Part shown: positions 16,459-25,128 of the stretch, piece by piece | Position numbering within the stretch: position 1 is the first letter of the stretch | Layout of the letters: the number at the start of each line of letters is the position of its first letter | DNA from: Microbaculum marinum | GTDB taxonomy: Bacteria; Pseudomonadota; Alphaproteobacteria; Rhizobiales; Tepidamorphaceae | Reading direction: 5' to 3' (one strand) | Length of the DNA: 64,000 nt | Assembly: GCF_042646165.1 (NCBI RefSeq) | Contig: NZ_JBHRTC010000015.1 | Made by a program: the position numbers and the translations under genes | The notes under the pieces: generated by a model | Database searches by the model: none | Seen by the model: only the letters and a program-made list of their open reading frames with translations | What the model was told of the DNA's origin: nothing

Positions 16459-17118
16459 CTAGCCGGAGAGTACGAAGATCTCGGCGCGAAGTTCCGCGAT
16501 CCCAGTGCCTTTCTCGCTCGACGTGGCCAGGACGAATGGATACGCCGCCGGCCGCTTGGCCAGCTTCGCCAGCACCTTGGCAGTAACCTCGTCCAGCGCC
16601 GCCGCGCCAATCTTGTCTGCCTTTGTCAGCACCACCTGGTAGGAGACGGCGGCGCCGTCAAGAAGGTCCATGATCGGCTCGTCGACCGCCTTGATGCCGT
16701 GGCGGGCGTCGATCAGCAGGAAGACCCGGCGCAGGTTCGGCCGACCCTGCAGGTACTGCTTGACCAGCCTCGTCCACGCCTGGACCTTGCCCTTCGGCGC
16801 AGATGCATACCCATAGCCCGGCATGTCGATCAGTCGCAGGTCCGCGTCCTCGCATTCGAAGACGTTGATCTCCTGGGTGCGACCCGGCGTGTTGGACGTG
16901 CGGGCAAGGCCGTTCTGGCCGGTGAGTGCGTTGAGCAGGCTCGACTTGCCGACGTTCGAGCGGCCGGCGAAGGCCACTTCGGCCCTGTCAGCAGGCGGCA
17001 GGGCGTCCAGCTTGACGACGCCGAGCCGGAATACCCACTGCCGTGCAAACAGCAGTCGCCCGGCTTCGAGAGCCTCGGCATTCTGGCCCAGCGGGTCGGG
17101 GCTCTCGGGATCGGTCAT
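16459..17118 (-). CDS. engB: Ribosome biogenesis GTPase YihA/EngB
   Basis: Essential GTPase for 50S subunit assembly. 219 residues with G1 GRSNVGKSSLLNAL, switch-I threonine within NTPGRTQEIN, G3 DMPGYGYASA, G4 TKADKI and G5 ATSSEKGTGI. Its start is 27 nt downstream of the yidC stop, in the conserved rpmH-rnpA-yidC-yihA order. Confidence 0.95.
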   Translation of the reverse strand: MTDPESPDPLGQNAEALEAGRLLFARQWVFRLGVVKLDALPPADRAEVAFAGRSNVGKSSLLNALTGQNGLARTSNTPGRTQEINVFECEDADLRLIDMPGYGYASAPKGKVQAWTRLVKQYLQGRPNLRRVFLLIDARHGIKAVDEPIMDLLDGAAVSYQVVLTKADKIGAAALDEVTAKVLAKLAKRPAAYPFVLATSSEKGTGIAELRAEIFVLSG

Positions 17119-17145
17119 CTGCGCCGCCGAGCGCGGGCGAGGAGG

Positions 17146-19137
17146 TCACTCACCCGCTTCCGAACCGGCCGGCTTTGTCGGCTTCGACGATTTGCGCTTG
17201 CGCTTGCGCGCCGGCTCTGGGGCCGGCTTGTCCTCGTCGTCCTCCACTTTTGGCGCCGGCTTGTTCTTGGTCTGGCCGGCCTTGGCGTTCGCCGCCTCGC
17301 GTTCGGCGATTTCCTGACGCTTCTTCTTGCTGAACGTCGCGGCCATGTTGCCGAAAATGTCCGGCTTGACGCCCTGCCGGCGCATGATCGTGTACTGCTG
17401 CAGCACCGACAGGGTGTTGTTCCACGACCAGTAGATCACGAGACCGGCCGGGAACGAGGCCAGCATGAACGTGAAGACCACGGGCATCCAGTTGAAGATC
17501 ATCGCCTGGGTGGGATCGGGCGGCGGCGGGTTGAGCCGCATCTGGATCCACATGGTGATGCCCATGATCAGCGGCCATGCGCCGAGCATGAGGAACTGCG
17601 GCGGATCCCACGGTATCACACCGAACAGGTTGAAGATCGTGGTCGGATCGGGGGCGGAGAGATCCTGGATCCATCCGAAGAACGGCGCGTGCCGCATCTC
17701 GATTGTGACGAACAGGACCTTGTAGAGCGCGAAGAAGACGGGAATCTGCAGCACGATTGGCAGACAGCCGGACAGCGGGTTGATCTTCTCCTTCTTGTAG
17801 AGCTCCATCATCGCCTGCTGCTGCTTCAGCTTGTCGTCCTTGTACTTCTCGCGCAACTCCATCATCTGCGGCTGCACGAGCTTCATGCGGCTCATCGAGA
17901 CGTAGGACTTGTTGGCGAGCGGGAAGAACGCGATCTTGATCAGCACGGTGACGATCAGGATGGCCACGCCGAAATTGCCCACCAGCCTGTAGAAGTAGTC
18001 GATGGCGAAGAACAGCGGCTTGGTCAGAAAATAAAACCAGCCCCAGTCGATCAGCAGTTCGAACTTCTTGATCCCGTATTGGGTCTCGTAGCCGTCGATG
18101 AGGCCGACTTCCTTTGCCCCCGCGAATATGCGGCTGGTCGCCTCGGCGGTGCTCCCCGGCGCAATTGTGACAGCGTCGCGCAGGAAGTCGGCCTGGTAGG
18201 TCGGCTTACCGTTGGCGACACCGGAAATGAAACGGCCCTCGTAGGGGGTCTCCTGATCGGGGACCAGGACGGCTGCCCAGTACTTGTCGGTGATGCCAAG
18301 CCAGCCGCCGGTGACGGGAAAGGTTTGCGGCCCGTCGTCGGCCAGGTCGTCATAATCGATCTCGACCAGGCCTTCGTCGCCGAGCACGCCGATCAGGCCC
18401 TCATGCAGAATGAAGAAGCCGGCGGTGCTGGGCTCGCCGTGGCGTGACACGAGGCCGTAAGGATAGAGCGTAGCGCTGGCGTCGCCGGCGTTCTCCACGG
18501 CGTCGGCAACCGTGAACATATAGTTCTCGTCGACGGCGATCGTGCGCTTGAACGTGAGCCCCTGACCGTTGTCCCAGGTCAGCGTCACTGGCGTCTCGGG
18601 GGTCAGCTTGGCGCCGTCGGGCGCCGACCAGACCGTCTGCGCACCGGGTACGGAGATATCAGTCCCGTCGGGCACCCAGCCCAGTTCGACGTAGTAGGGA
18701 TCGGCGCTGCCCGAGGGGGACAGCAGGACGATGTTCGGGCTCGTCGGCTCGACGGTGACACGGTAGTCCTTGAGAACGACGTCGTCGATGCGGCCGCCCT
18801 TCAGATTGATCGAACCGCGGACGGAGGGCGTCTCCAGCGGAACTCGGGGGCTGGCGGCGAGTGCTGCTTCACGCGTTTCCGCGGGGGCAGCCGAACCGGG
18901 CTGGGACGGGGCCGTCCCGATCGTGCCGGGAACCTGGACATCCGCTCCGGGCGCGGTGGAGCCGGGCGACGGTGCGGTTCCGCTCCCGGTCTGCGGTGCC
19001 TGCGACTGTTCGATCAGCTCCTGCCGGGCCTTCTCCTTTTCCATCTGTGGAATGGCGTAGAAGTACTGCCAGGCGACAAGGATGACCAGCGACAGCGCTA
19101 TCGCCAGAATGTAGTTCCGGTTGTCACCACCGAACAT
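17146..19137 (-). CDS. yidC: Membrane protein insertase YidC
   Basis: Inserts and folds inner-membrane proteins, alone or with SecYEG. The 663-aa protein has an N-terminal helix (NYILAIALSLVILVAWQYFY), a Pro/Gly-rich linker, the large periplasmic beta domain (about 110-390), then five helices (about 400-600) with NPLSGCLPIVLQIPVFFALY, the conserved substrate-groove region. The tail is long, basic and Lys/Pro rich (about 620-663), as often found in alphaproteobacteria where it helps bind ribosomes. The start is 4 nt from the rnpA stop. Confidence 0.96.
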   Translation of the reverse strand: MFGGDNRNYILAIALSLVILVAWQYFYAIPQMEKEKARQELIEQSQAPQTGSGTAPSPGSTAPGADVQVPGTIGTAPSQPGSAAPAETREAALAASPRVPLETPSVRGSINLKGGRIDDVVLKDYRVTVEPTSPNIVLLSPSGSADPYYVELGWVPDGTDISVPGAQTVWSAPDGAKLTPETPVTLTWDNGQGLTFKRTIAVDENYMFTVADAVENAGDASATLYPYGLVSRHGEPSTAGFFILHEGLIGVLGDEGLVEIDYDDLADDGPQTFPVTGGWLGITDKYWAAVLVPDQETPYEGRFISGVANGKPTYQADFLRDAVTIAPGSTAEATSRIFAGAKEVGLIDGYETQYGIKKFELLIDWGWFYFLTKPLFFAIDYFYRLVGNFGVAILIVTVLIKIAFFPLANKSYVSMSRMKLVQPQMMELREKYKDDKLKQQQAMMELYKKEKINPLSGCLPIVLQIPVFFALYKVLFVTIEMRHAPFFGWIQDLSAPDPTTIFNLFGVIPWDPPQFLMLGAWPLIMGITMWIQMRLNPPPPDPTQAMIFNWMPVVFTFMLASFPAGLVIYWSWNNTLSVLQQYTIMRRQGVKPDIFGNMAATFSKKKRQEIAEREAANAKAGQTKNKPAPKVEDDEDKPAPEPARKRKRKSSKPTKPAGSEAGE

Positions 19138-19141
19138 CGGT

Positions 19142-19633
19142 CTAGTGCCCTTTCAGAGCCCGCTCGGGCGCCGTTTCGTGAATGCGCCGGAACGCCTGCT
19201 CCAGGTCCGAGACGATCGTGGCAAACGACGTCGTCAGGGCCGCGCGGCGGCCGATCACCACGTAGTCGTAGCCGGCCCGTACGAGCGGCGCGGCACGCAG
19301 TCGTACCGCCTCCCGCAGGCGTCGTCGTACCCTGTTGCGCTCGACCGCGTTGCCGACCTTGCGGCTGACGGTGAAGCCGACGCGGGCCCTGCCGGCCAGC
19401 CCGCAATCCGGAAGGTCGTCGTGCCGAACCACGTCGTTGCGCTGGCGGCCCTGAAGCACCAGCGAACGTTTGGCCAGCTTTCGGCCGTGGCGCGCCGCGG
19501 CAAGAAAGTCGGCCCGCCGCCGCAATCTTTCGATCTTCACTTTGTCGGGCACGGCGCCGTCACCTGGGAGGGTGCCCGCTCGATCCGATTCCGACCCGGA
19601 GCGATCGGCAAGGACATCCGCGCCGGCGCTCAT
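19142..19633 (-). CDS. rnpA: Ribonuclease P protein component
   Basis: Protein cofactor of RNase P, which matures tRNA 5' ends. The conserved domain runs from ERLRRRADFLAAARHGRKL through RVGFTVSRKVGNAVERNRVRRRLREAVR (the RNR motif) to GYDYVVIGR. The chosen start is ATG 19633, which gives 163 residues and a start 23 nt after the rpmH stop. A GTG at 19540 would give a 132-residue form closer to the usual length; neither has a clear ribosome-binding site, so the first ~31 residues are uncertain. Confidence 0.9.
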   Translation of the reverse strand: MSAGADVLADRSGSESDRAGTLPGDGAVPDKVKIERLRRRADFLAAARHGRKLAKRSLVLQGRQRNDVVRHDDLPDCGLAGRARVGFTVSRKVGNAVERNRVRRRLREAVRLRAAPLVRAGYDYVVIGRRAALTTSFATIVSDLEQAFRRIHETAPERALKGH

Positions 19634-19656
19634 AGGCTTGTCCGCGCCGATGCCGT

Positions 19657-19791
19657 TCAGGCCGACAGGCGCTTGCGCCCGCGTGCCCGACGCCGGGAGA
19701 TGACACTGCGCCCGCCCTTCGTGGCCATGCGCGCGCGAAAGCCGTGGCGCCGCTTGCGCACCAGCTTGGAGGGTTGATACGTCCGTTTCAC
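19657..19791 (-). CDS. rpmH: 50S ribosomal protein bL34
   Basis: 44 residues, KRTYQPSKLVRKRRHGFR followed by MATKGGRSVISRRRARGRKRLSA: a complete and unmistakable bL34. It starts at GTG 19791, with GGAG placed 7 nt upstream. First gene of the rpmH-rnpA-yidC-yihA-argB run, with its own promoter at 19967-19996. Confidence 0.97.
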   Translation of the reverse strand: MKRTYQPSKLVRKRRHGFRARMATKGGRSVISRRRARGRKRLSA

Positions 19792-20227
19792 TGCCGCACT
19801 CCGATGTTCCGGCTGAAATTGGAATGTGTCGCCGCTCTGCTGGGTCGTGTTCCGAACACGAGACTGAGACCTTGCCGGCCGGTATCGGCGTAACCGCTTG
19901 GCAACAAACCTGTCGGTGAAAACCCATACCATCCCGGCGCGCGAGCGCGACGCCAAGTCGTGCGGGCTTATACGGGACACGGCCGGATCAAGTCAACGCG
20001 CGGCCGCCTGTCGCAGCCCGGTTACCTGGCGTCGCGGCCTGCGGCCCGCGGTCACGCTCGCTGCCGTGCCATCACTTCCCGGTGAAAACCCGAGCAAATG
20101 GCTGGCCATTTCCCTAACTTGGCCGCTACTGGGGTCGCGGCAAGCGAAACCGCTCAGGTATGGCCATGTACCAAATCAGCGTGAAAGTCTGGAGCCCCGG
20201 CAGCCGCTCGGCCCGACTTGGATGTGA
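19792..20227. other. Intergenic region between divergent rpmH operon and TVP38 gene
   Basis: 436 bp without a gene. The left part is the rpmH leader and promoter (19967-19996). From 19997 to 20227 I see no convincing promoter, DnaA-box cluster or structured RNA. Confidence 0.6.
19967..19996 (-). promoter_or_regulatory. Probable vegetative promoter of the rpmH operon
   Basis: On the minus strand TTGACT (19996-19991) and TATAAG (19972-19967) are 18 bp apart. This shares the TATAAG -10 with the infC promoter. It predicts a start near 19960 and a leader of about 170 nt before rpmH. Confidence 0.65.
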
Positions 20228-21070
20228 ATGACAACCTTGCAGCGTCCCGAAACGAGTGTGACCGAGGACGATCGGCCTGCGGATCCCGCGCGGAGCAGAG
20301 GGACGCTGCGCCGATGGGCGCCGCTTGCAATAATCCTCGTCCTGACGGCGGTGGCCTTCGGGACGGGCTGGCACCGCTCCCTGACGCTTGACTCCCTGGT
20401 CGCTCATGAAAGGGCGCTTCGCGCTTTCATCGACTCCAATCTGTTCGGTGCGTTGGCGATCTATGCGCTGGTCTATGTCTTAGTCGTGGCGCTTTCCCTG
20501 CCCGGAGGGCTCATTCTGACCCTGGCCGGCGGCTATCTGTTTGGCTGGTTCCTCGGCGGTGGTCTCACCGTCCTGGCCGCAACGGCGGGAGCGATCCTCA
20601 TCTTCCTGGTCGCCCGCTCGTCGCTCGGCGAATCGCTGGCCGAACGCGCCGGACCGCGGCTGGCGGCCCTTCGGGAGGGGTTCGCGGCAAATGCCCTGAA
20701 CTATCTTCTGTTCCTGCGGCTGGTTCCGATCTTCCCCTTCTGGCTGGTCAATATCGCGCCGGCGCTGCTCGGCGTGTCGTTGAAGACCTATGTCGTCGGC
20801 ACATTCATCGGCATCGTGCCGGGAACGTTCGCCTTCGCGTTCGTCGGTGCCGGCCTCGACGGCGTCGTTGACGCACAACGTGCAAGTTTCGAGACCTGCA
20901 TGGCGGATGCATCGGCAAGAGGTCTCGATCCAGCCAGCGCGTGTGACCTGGGCCTCGATGTCGCGGCACTCGTCACGCCGGGCCTCCTCGCCGCGTTGGC
21001 CGCGCTGGGTGTCCTTGCGTTGATTCCGATAGCGGCTAAGAAAGTGCTGAGGCGCCGTTCCGCGCGTTAG
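20228..21070 (+). CDS. TVP38/TMEM64 (DedA-like) membrane protein
   Basis: 280 residues with about six helices: one near 31-47, then LFGALAIYALVYVLVVALSLPGG-type core with GGYLFGWFLGGG and a re-entrant region, FLRLVPIFPFWLVNIAPALLGV and FIGIVPGTFAFAFVGAGL. These G/P-rich re-entrant motifs define the VTT/TVP38 domain; eukaryotic members are lipid scramblases. The C-terminal helix near 255-275 ends in a basic tail. The gene is 35 nt upstream of a flavin disulfide oxidoreductase on the same strand, an association seen repeatedly in proteobacteria, which hints at a joint role in quinone, thiol or lipid redox homeostasis (inference). Confidence 0.88.
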   Translation: MTTLQRPETSVTEDDRPADPARSRGTLRRWAPLAIILVLTAVAFGTGWHRSLTLDSLVAHERALRAFIDSNLFGALAIYALVYVLVVALSLPGGLILTLAGGYLFGWFLGGGLTVLAATAGAILIFLVARSSLGESLAERAGPRLAALREGFAANALNYLLFLRLVPIFPFWLVNIAPALLGVSLKTYVVGTFIGIVPGTFAFAFVGAGLDGVVDAQRASFETCMADASARGLDPASACDLGLDVAALVTPGLLAALAALGVLALIPIAAKKVLRRRSAR

Positions 21071-21105
21071 GCCGGAACGAGGCGGAATTTGTGCAAGGCG
21101 GTTTC

Positions 21106-22530
21106 ATGGCGGACGTTCTCAGACCGGATATTTGCGTGATCGGGGCAGGCTCCGGCGGCCTGTCGGTGGCCGCCGCAGCGGCCGCCTTCGGCGTGTCCGT
21201 GGTGCTGGTGGAGAAGGGCAGGATGGGCGGCGACTGCCTCAACACCGGCTGTGTCCCCTCGAAGGCCCTGATCGCGTCCGCCAGACGTGCCCAGCAGATG
21301 CGCGAGGCGGACGCCTTCGGCGTCGCCGCCGTCGATCCGCAGGTCAACTTCCGCAGGATCCACGACCACGTCCGCGACGTGATAGCAGGCATTGCCCCGA
21401 CGGACTCCGTCGAGCGCTTCCGCGCGCTCGGCGTCACCGTGATCGAGGCGCAAGCCCGTTTCGAGGACTCCAAGACGGTGCTGGCCGGGGAGACCCGGAT
21501 CAAGGCGCGCCGCTTCGTGATCGCGACCGGATCGCGGCCCGCAGTACCGCCGATCCCCGGTCTGGACACGGTCAGGTTCCACACCAACGAGACGATCTTC
21601 GAGATCACCCGCAAGCCCGCCCATCTGATCGTGATCGGCGGCGGACCGGTCGGCCTGGAGCTCGCCCAGGCCTTCCGCCGTCTCGGCAGCCAGGTCACGG
21701 TCCTCGAGGCGGCACGGGCGCTGGGCCGCGAGGATCCGGAGCTTGCGGCCGTGGTGCTCGACCGGCTGGCGCGGGACGGCGTCACCCTGCGCTCGGGGGC
21801 GAGGATCGCCCGGGTCGCCAAGCGCCGCTCCGGCGTGCGGGTGGTACTGGACGGCGAGGACGGGGAGGAAACCGTCGACGGATCCGCCCTTCTGATCGCA
21901 ACCGGCCGCGCCCCCGTTACCGACGGGCTCGACCTGGACAAGGCCGAGGTCAAGGTCGACGCGAAGGGCATCCGGGTGGACCGGACGCTCAGGTCGTCCA
22001 ACCGCAGGGTCTATGCGGTCGGCGACGTCGCGGGCGGCCCGCAGTTCACCCACGTCGCGAACTATCATGCCGGCACCGTCATCCGGAGCATCCTGTTCCG
22101 GCTCGGCGCCAAAGTGTCCTACGACCACATTCCGCGCGTCACCTACACCGATCCGGAATTCGCCCAGGTCGGCGTGACCGAGGCCGAGGTGCGGGAGCGC
22201 TATGGGCACTTTCGGATTCTGCGCTGGCCTTATGCGGAGAACGATCGTGCCCGTGCCGAGCGGGAGACGGACGGCTTCATCAAGGTGATCACGACGACGC
22301 GCGGCAGAATTCTTGGCGTCGGCATCGCCGGGGCCGGCGCCGGCGAGATCGTGCAGATGTGGGGGCTTGCGATCCTGAAGGGCCTCGACATCAAGGCGAT
22401 GACCGGGTTCGTGTCCCCCTACCCGACGCTGAGCGAGGTCGGCAAGCGCGCCGCCATCCAGTTCTACAGGCCGAGTTTGACGAGCCCCTGGGTGAGGCGC
22501 ATCATTGCCTTCATGCGGCTGTTCGGCTGA
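21106..22530 (+). CDS. FAD-dependent pyridine nucleotide-disulfide oxidoreductase (MerA/Lpd-like)
   Basis: A class I flavin disulfide reductase of 474 residues. It has the FAD dinucleotide fold (ICVIGAGSGGLSVAAAAAAF), the redox-active disulfide GGDCLNTGCVPSKAL (Cys-x4-Cys), the NAD(P) fold (LIVIGGGPVGLELAQAF), the second FAD motif (RVYAVGDVAGGPQFTHVA) and the C-terminal dimerisation domain (PYPTLSEVGKRA). The conserved C-terminal His-x4-Glu of lipoamide and glutathione reductases is not present: the corresponding region reads FVSPYPTLSEVG. This is usual in the subgroup near TVP38 proteins and argues against a true Lpd. No N-terminal heavy-metal domain, so mercuric reduction is unlikely. Start ATG 21106 preferred over GTG 21091. 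Confidence 0.88.
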   Translation: MADVLRPDICVIGAGSGGLSVAAAAAAFGVSVVLVEKGRMGGDCLNTGCVPSKALIASARRAQQMREADAFGVAAVDPQVNFRRIHDHVRDVIAGIAPTDSVERFRALGVTVIEAQARFEDSKTVLAGETRIKARRFVIATGSRPAVPPIPGLDTVRFHTNETIFEITRKPAHLIVIGGGPVGLELAQAFRRLGSQVTVLEAARALGREDPELAAVVLDRLARDGVTLRSGARIARVAKRRSGVRVVLDGEDGEETVDGSALLIATGRAPVTDGLDLDKAEVKVDAKGIRVDRTLRSSNRRVYAVGDVAGGPQFTHVANYHAGTVIRSILFRLGAKVSYDHIPRVTYTDPEFAQVGVTEAEVRERYGHFRILRWPYAENDRARAERETDGFIKVITTTRGRILGVGIAGAGAGEIVQMWGLAILKGLDIKAMTGFVSPYPTLSEVGKRAAIQFYRPSLTSPWVRRIIAFMRLFG

Positions 22531-22574
22531 AAGCAGCGGTCGGCGCGCGATCACGAGACAACGAGCCAGAACAG

Positions 22575-24056
22575 GTGACCGGCAGGACAACGACCACGGA
22601 CACGGACACCCGCCCGCCCGGCAGAGTGCGTGGCATCGGCCTGTCGGGAAAACTCCTGATACTTACCGTCCTCTTCGTGATGGTCAGCGAAATTCTGATC
22701 TACGTACCGTCGATCGCCAATTTTCGCCGTTCCTGGCTCGATGATCGGCTGAACTCCGCCCAGACAGCAGCGCTCGTGCTCGAGGCGGCTCCGGACAACA
22801 TGGTGCCAAAGGCCCTGGAGGAGGAACTGCTCGAACAGGTCGGCGCCTACACGGTGGCCCACAAGCGGGGTTCGACCCGTCGACTGCTGGCGATTTCCGA
22901 CATGCCGCCCGATGTCGAGAAGACCTTCGACCTGCGCGAGATGAGCATCCCCGGCGAGATCCTGGAATCCTTCAGGACCCTCGCCGCGGTGAACGGCCGC
23001 ACGGTCCGGGTGATCGGCGATGCGCCGACCGGTGGCGAATTCATCGAGATCGTCATGGACGAGAGGCCGCTGCGGCGCGCGATGATCGACTATTCGGTCA
23101 ATATCCTGACGCTGTCGATCTTCATCTCGATCATCACTGCGGCACTCGTCTACCTGGCCCTGAACTGGCTGCTGGTGCGGCCGATGCGCCGGCTGACGGC
23201 CAACATGGTCGCCTTCACCGAGAATCCGGAAGATCCTTCCCGCGTGATCGAGGCGTCCGGCCGGACCGACGAGATCGGCGTTGCCGAGGGCGAACTCGCC
23301 CATCTCCAGCGCGAGCTGATCGGTACGCTGAACCAGAAGAACCGGCTGGCTGCCCTGGGCTTGGCGGTCTCGAAGATCAACCACGACCTGCGCAACATGC
23401 TCGCCTCCGCCCAGCTGGTCGTCGACCGCGTCGGCGCCGTCGAGGACCCGCTGGTGCAGCGGCTTGCGCCGAAACTGATCCGCACCCTCGACCGGGCCGT
23501 CGAGTTCTGCACCAACACGCTCAAGTACGGCAGCGCCCAGGAATCGCCGCCGGAGCGCCGGCGGCTGAAACTGCGCGCTCTGGTGGAGGAGGTCGGCGAT
23601 ACCCTGGAACTGATGTCGAGCTCGAGCCTGCGCTTCCTCAATGCCGTAGGCGATGACCTCGAGGTCGACGCGGATCCCGATCAGCTCTTCCGCGTTCTGG
23701 TCAACCTGGTCCGCAATGCCATGCAGGCGATCGAGGGCCGCGGCGACGCCGACCCCGAACACGACATGATCCGCGTGTCGGCCCGGCGCGACGGTTCGGT
23801 CGTGACGATCGAGGTCGCCGATACCGGCCCCGGTGTCAGCGACAAGGCGCGCAGCCGGCTGTTCGAGGCCTTCCAGGGCTCGACGCGTCCCGGCGGTGTC
23901 GGGCTGGGCCTGGCAATCGCCGCCGAACTGGTGCGGGCGCACGGCGGCACGATCCGGCTCGCCGAGGGGACGCTCGGCGCGACATTCTCGATCGAGGTTC
24001 CCGACCGTGTCGTGCGCATCCGCGCGCCGCAGGACGGCCGCCGCAGCGCCGGCTGA
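22575..24056 (+). CDS. Membrane sensor histidine kinase (orphan)
   Basis: About 493 residues from GTG 22575. Two helices (about 24-48 and 174-200) bracket a ~125-residue periplasmic sensor domain. They are followed by HAMP (LVRPMRRLTANMVAFTENP), the H-box SKINHDLRNMLASAQ (His near 270), and the catalytic domain with N-box LVNLVRNAMQAIE, G1 VADTGPGVS, F-box LFEAFQGSTRPGG and G2 GVGLGLAIAAELV. No response regulator gene follows; the next feature is tRNA-Arg. It starts 44 nt after the oxidoreductase and is probably in the same transcript, so it may respond to the state handled by those two proteins. The start codon is not certain. Confidence 0.88.
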   Translation: MTGRTTTTDTDTRPPGRVRGIGLSGKLLILTVLFVMVSEILIYVPSIANFRRSWLDDRLNSAQTAALVLEAAPDNMVPKALEEELLEQVGAYTVAHKRGSTRRLLAISDMPPDVEKTFDLREMSIPGEILESFRTLAAVNGRTVRVIGDAPTGGEFIEIVMDERPLRRAMIDYSVNILTLSIFISIITAALVYLALNWLLVRPMRRLTANMVAFTENPEDPSRVIEASGRTDEIGVAEGELAHLQRELIGTLNQKNRLAALGLAVSKINHDLRNMLASAQLVVDRVGAVEDPLVQRLAPKLIRTLDRAVEFCTNTLKYGSAQESPPERRRLKLRALVEEVGDTLELMSSSSLRFLNAVGDDLEVDADPDQLFRVLVNLVRNAMQAIEGRGDADPEHDMIRVSARRDGSVVTIEVADTGPGVSDKARSRLFEAFQGSTRPGGVGLGLAIAAELVRAHGGTIRLAEGTLGATFSIEVPDRVVRIRAPQDGRRSAG

Positions 24057-24229
24057 TCGGCCGCGTCAGAGCGAGCGTCCCGACCGGGCCGGACGCGACC
24101 CTCATCCCGCAATCCCGCGTCTTGCATTCCCCCCGAGTTGGGACTAGGTATGCCCCGCGCTTCGCCCTCACCCTGCGGCGAAGCATTGCGCATCCGAGAT
24201 GGTCTACCCCTCCCGGACGCGTTCTCTTG

Positions 24230-24306
24230 GCGCCGGTAGCTCAGCTGGATAGAGCACCAGACTACGAATCTGGGGGTCGGGGGTTCGAATCCTCCCCGGC
24301 GCGCCA
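24230..24306 (+). tRNA. tRNA-Arg (anticodon ACG)
   Basis: 77 nt with a full cloverleaf: acceptor GCGCCGG / CCGGCGC, D-loop AGCTCAGCTGGATAGAGC, anticodon stem CCAGA / TCTGG with loop CTACGAA (anticodon ACG, wobble A presumably edited to inosine by TadA), T-arm with GGTTCGAATCC, and an encoded CCA end. Confidence 0.97.
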
Positions 24307-24377
24307 ATAAAATCAATCACTTAGCCAATATTTGGACTGCAGTGCTGTCCGGCAAGCGGGCGTATTCCCTTCGTTGC

Positions 24378-24755
24378 TCAATCCCCGGTCCTGAATTCAC
24401 TCGGCGTCACCGCTCCGCACTCGGCGCCGCCGCCCTCCTGCAGTTCGTTGCGCAGGGTCGCCGTTTGACCTTTGGTCCACCATTCATACGGCCCGGCGAC
24501 ATAGCGAGCGCCGGAAGCGGCAATGACCGAGACGAAGATGCGAGGCTGGTCGTCGACCGGCAGAATGGCAATCTGGTTCGGTTCCGCATTGACATAGCGG
24601 ACGGCGAAGGGGGCGTCGTCGCCGCAGCGATACCGCTGCACAACGACACCGGCGTCCTCGCCCAGCGGCAGATTGATCGAGAGCGAACCCACGTCATCGG
24701 CGAGGCCGACCGTCGGACATAGTCCGACGAGCAGCGGCAGGGCATGTCGGAGCAT
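24378..24755 (-). CDS. MliC-type C-type lysozyme inhibitor
   Basis: 125 residues from ATG 24755. It starts with a signal peptide (LRHALPLLVGLCPTVGLA). The mature part carries the MliC pattern YRCGDDAPFAVRYVN, an Asn/Gln-rich middle and GARYVAGPYEWWTKGQTATL, the conserved Tyr/Trp patch with the Lys that inserts into the lysozyme active site, ending near a Cys (GGGAECGAV) that can pair with the first Cys. Secreted or periplasmic. An in-frame extension up to 24905 has no conserved sequence. Such inhibitors protect peptidoglycan from host lysozyme, so the gene suggests contact with an animal or other lysozyme-bearing host. Confidence 0.8.
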   Translation of the reverse strand: MLRHALPLLVGLCPTVGLADDVGSLSINLPLGEDAGVVVQRYRCGDDAPFAVRYVNAEPNQIAILPVDDQPRIFVSVIAASGARYVAGPYEWWTKGQTATLRNELQEGGGAECGAVTPSEFRTGD

Positions 24756-25128
24756 CAGAAATGCCTTTCGGATAGCGGCGAGTGAAACGTCTTTATGCGG
24801 CTGATCTTCGTCTCCATCGCTTCCGGCCGTAGCGCCCGGACTCCAGAGGAAATGACCTCCGGGAGGCAATATCGGGAGAAAACAGAAACCAGGATTCATA
24901 GACAAATTCAGGGTTACTTTATGAAAATTTGAATAACTGACCTATATTTACGGCTCTACCAAAATGTTAACTCACATTTTTCAATAGTTCCGAAATAAAA
25001 CTGCCCGACAGGACGGGGCCGGTTGACAGCGTTGCATCGAACTTTATGCTCGGCAACGGGTAGGGCGGCTTCGTTTCGTCGATGGGCATGCTCCTTTCTC
25101 CATCATCGAAAGTCAACCGGGATCGGCC
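24756..25128. other. AT-rich intergenic stretch at the edge of the accessory block
   Basis: 373 bp without a supported gene. Between about 24890 and 25010 the composition becomes clearly AT rich compared with the surrounding sequence (runs such as TTTATGAAAATTTGAATAA and TTTTTCAATAG), which is the usual mark of a promoter-rich or transferred segment. No terminator, att repeat or transposase remnant is visible. Confidence 0.6.

Noticed and set aside
21106..22530. Mercuric reductase
   Set aside because: No N-terminal metal-binding domain, no C-terminal Cys pair and no mer genes nearby.
21132..22574. Long plus-strand frame continuing upstream of the sensor kinase through the oxidoreductase gene
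   Set aside because: Only the part after 22575 has kinase domains; the upstream part is the Arg/Gly-rich shadow of the flavoprotein in another frame. No fusion protein is supported.
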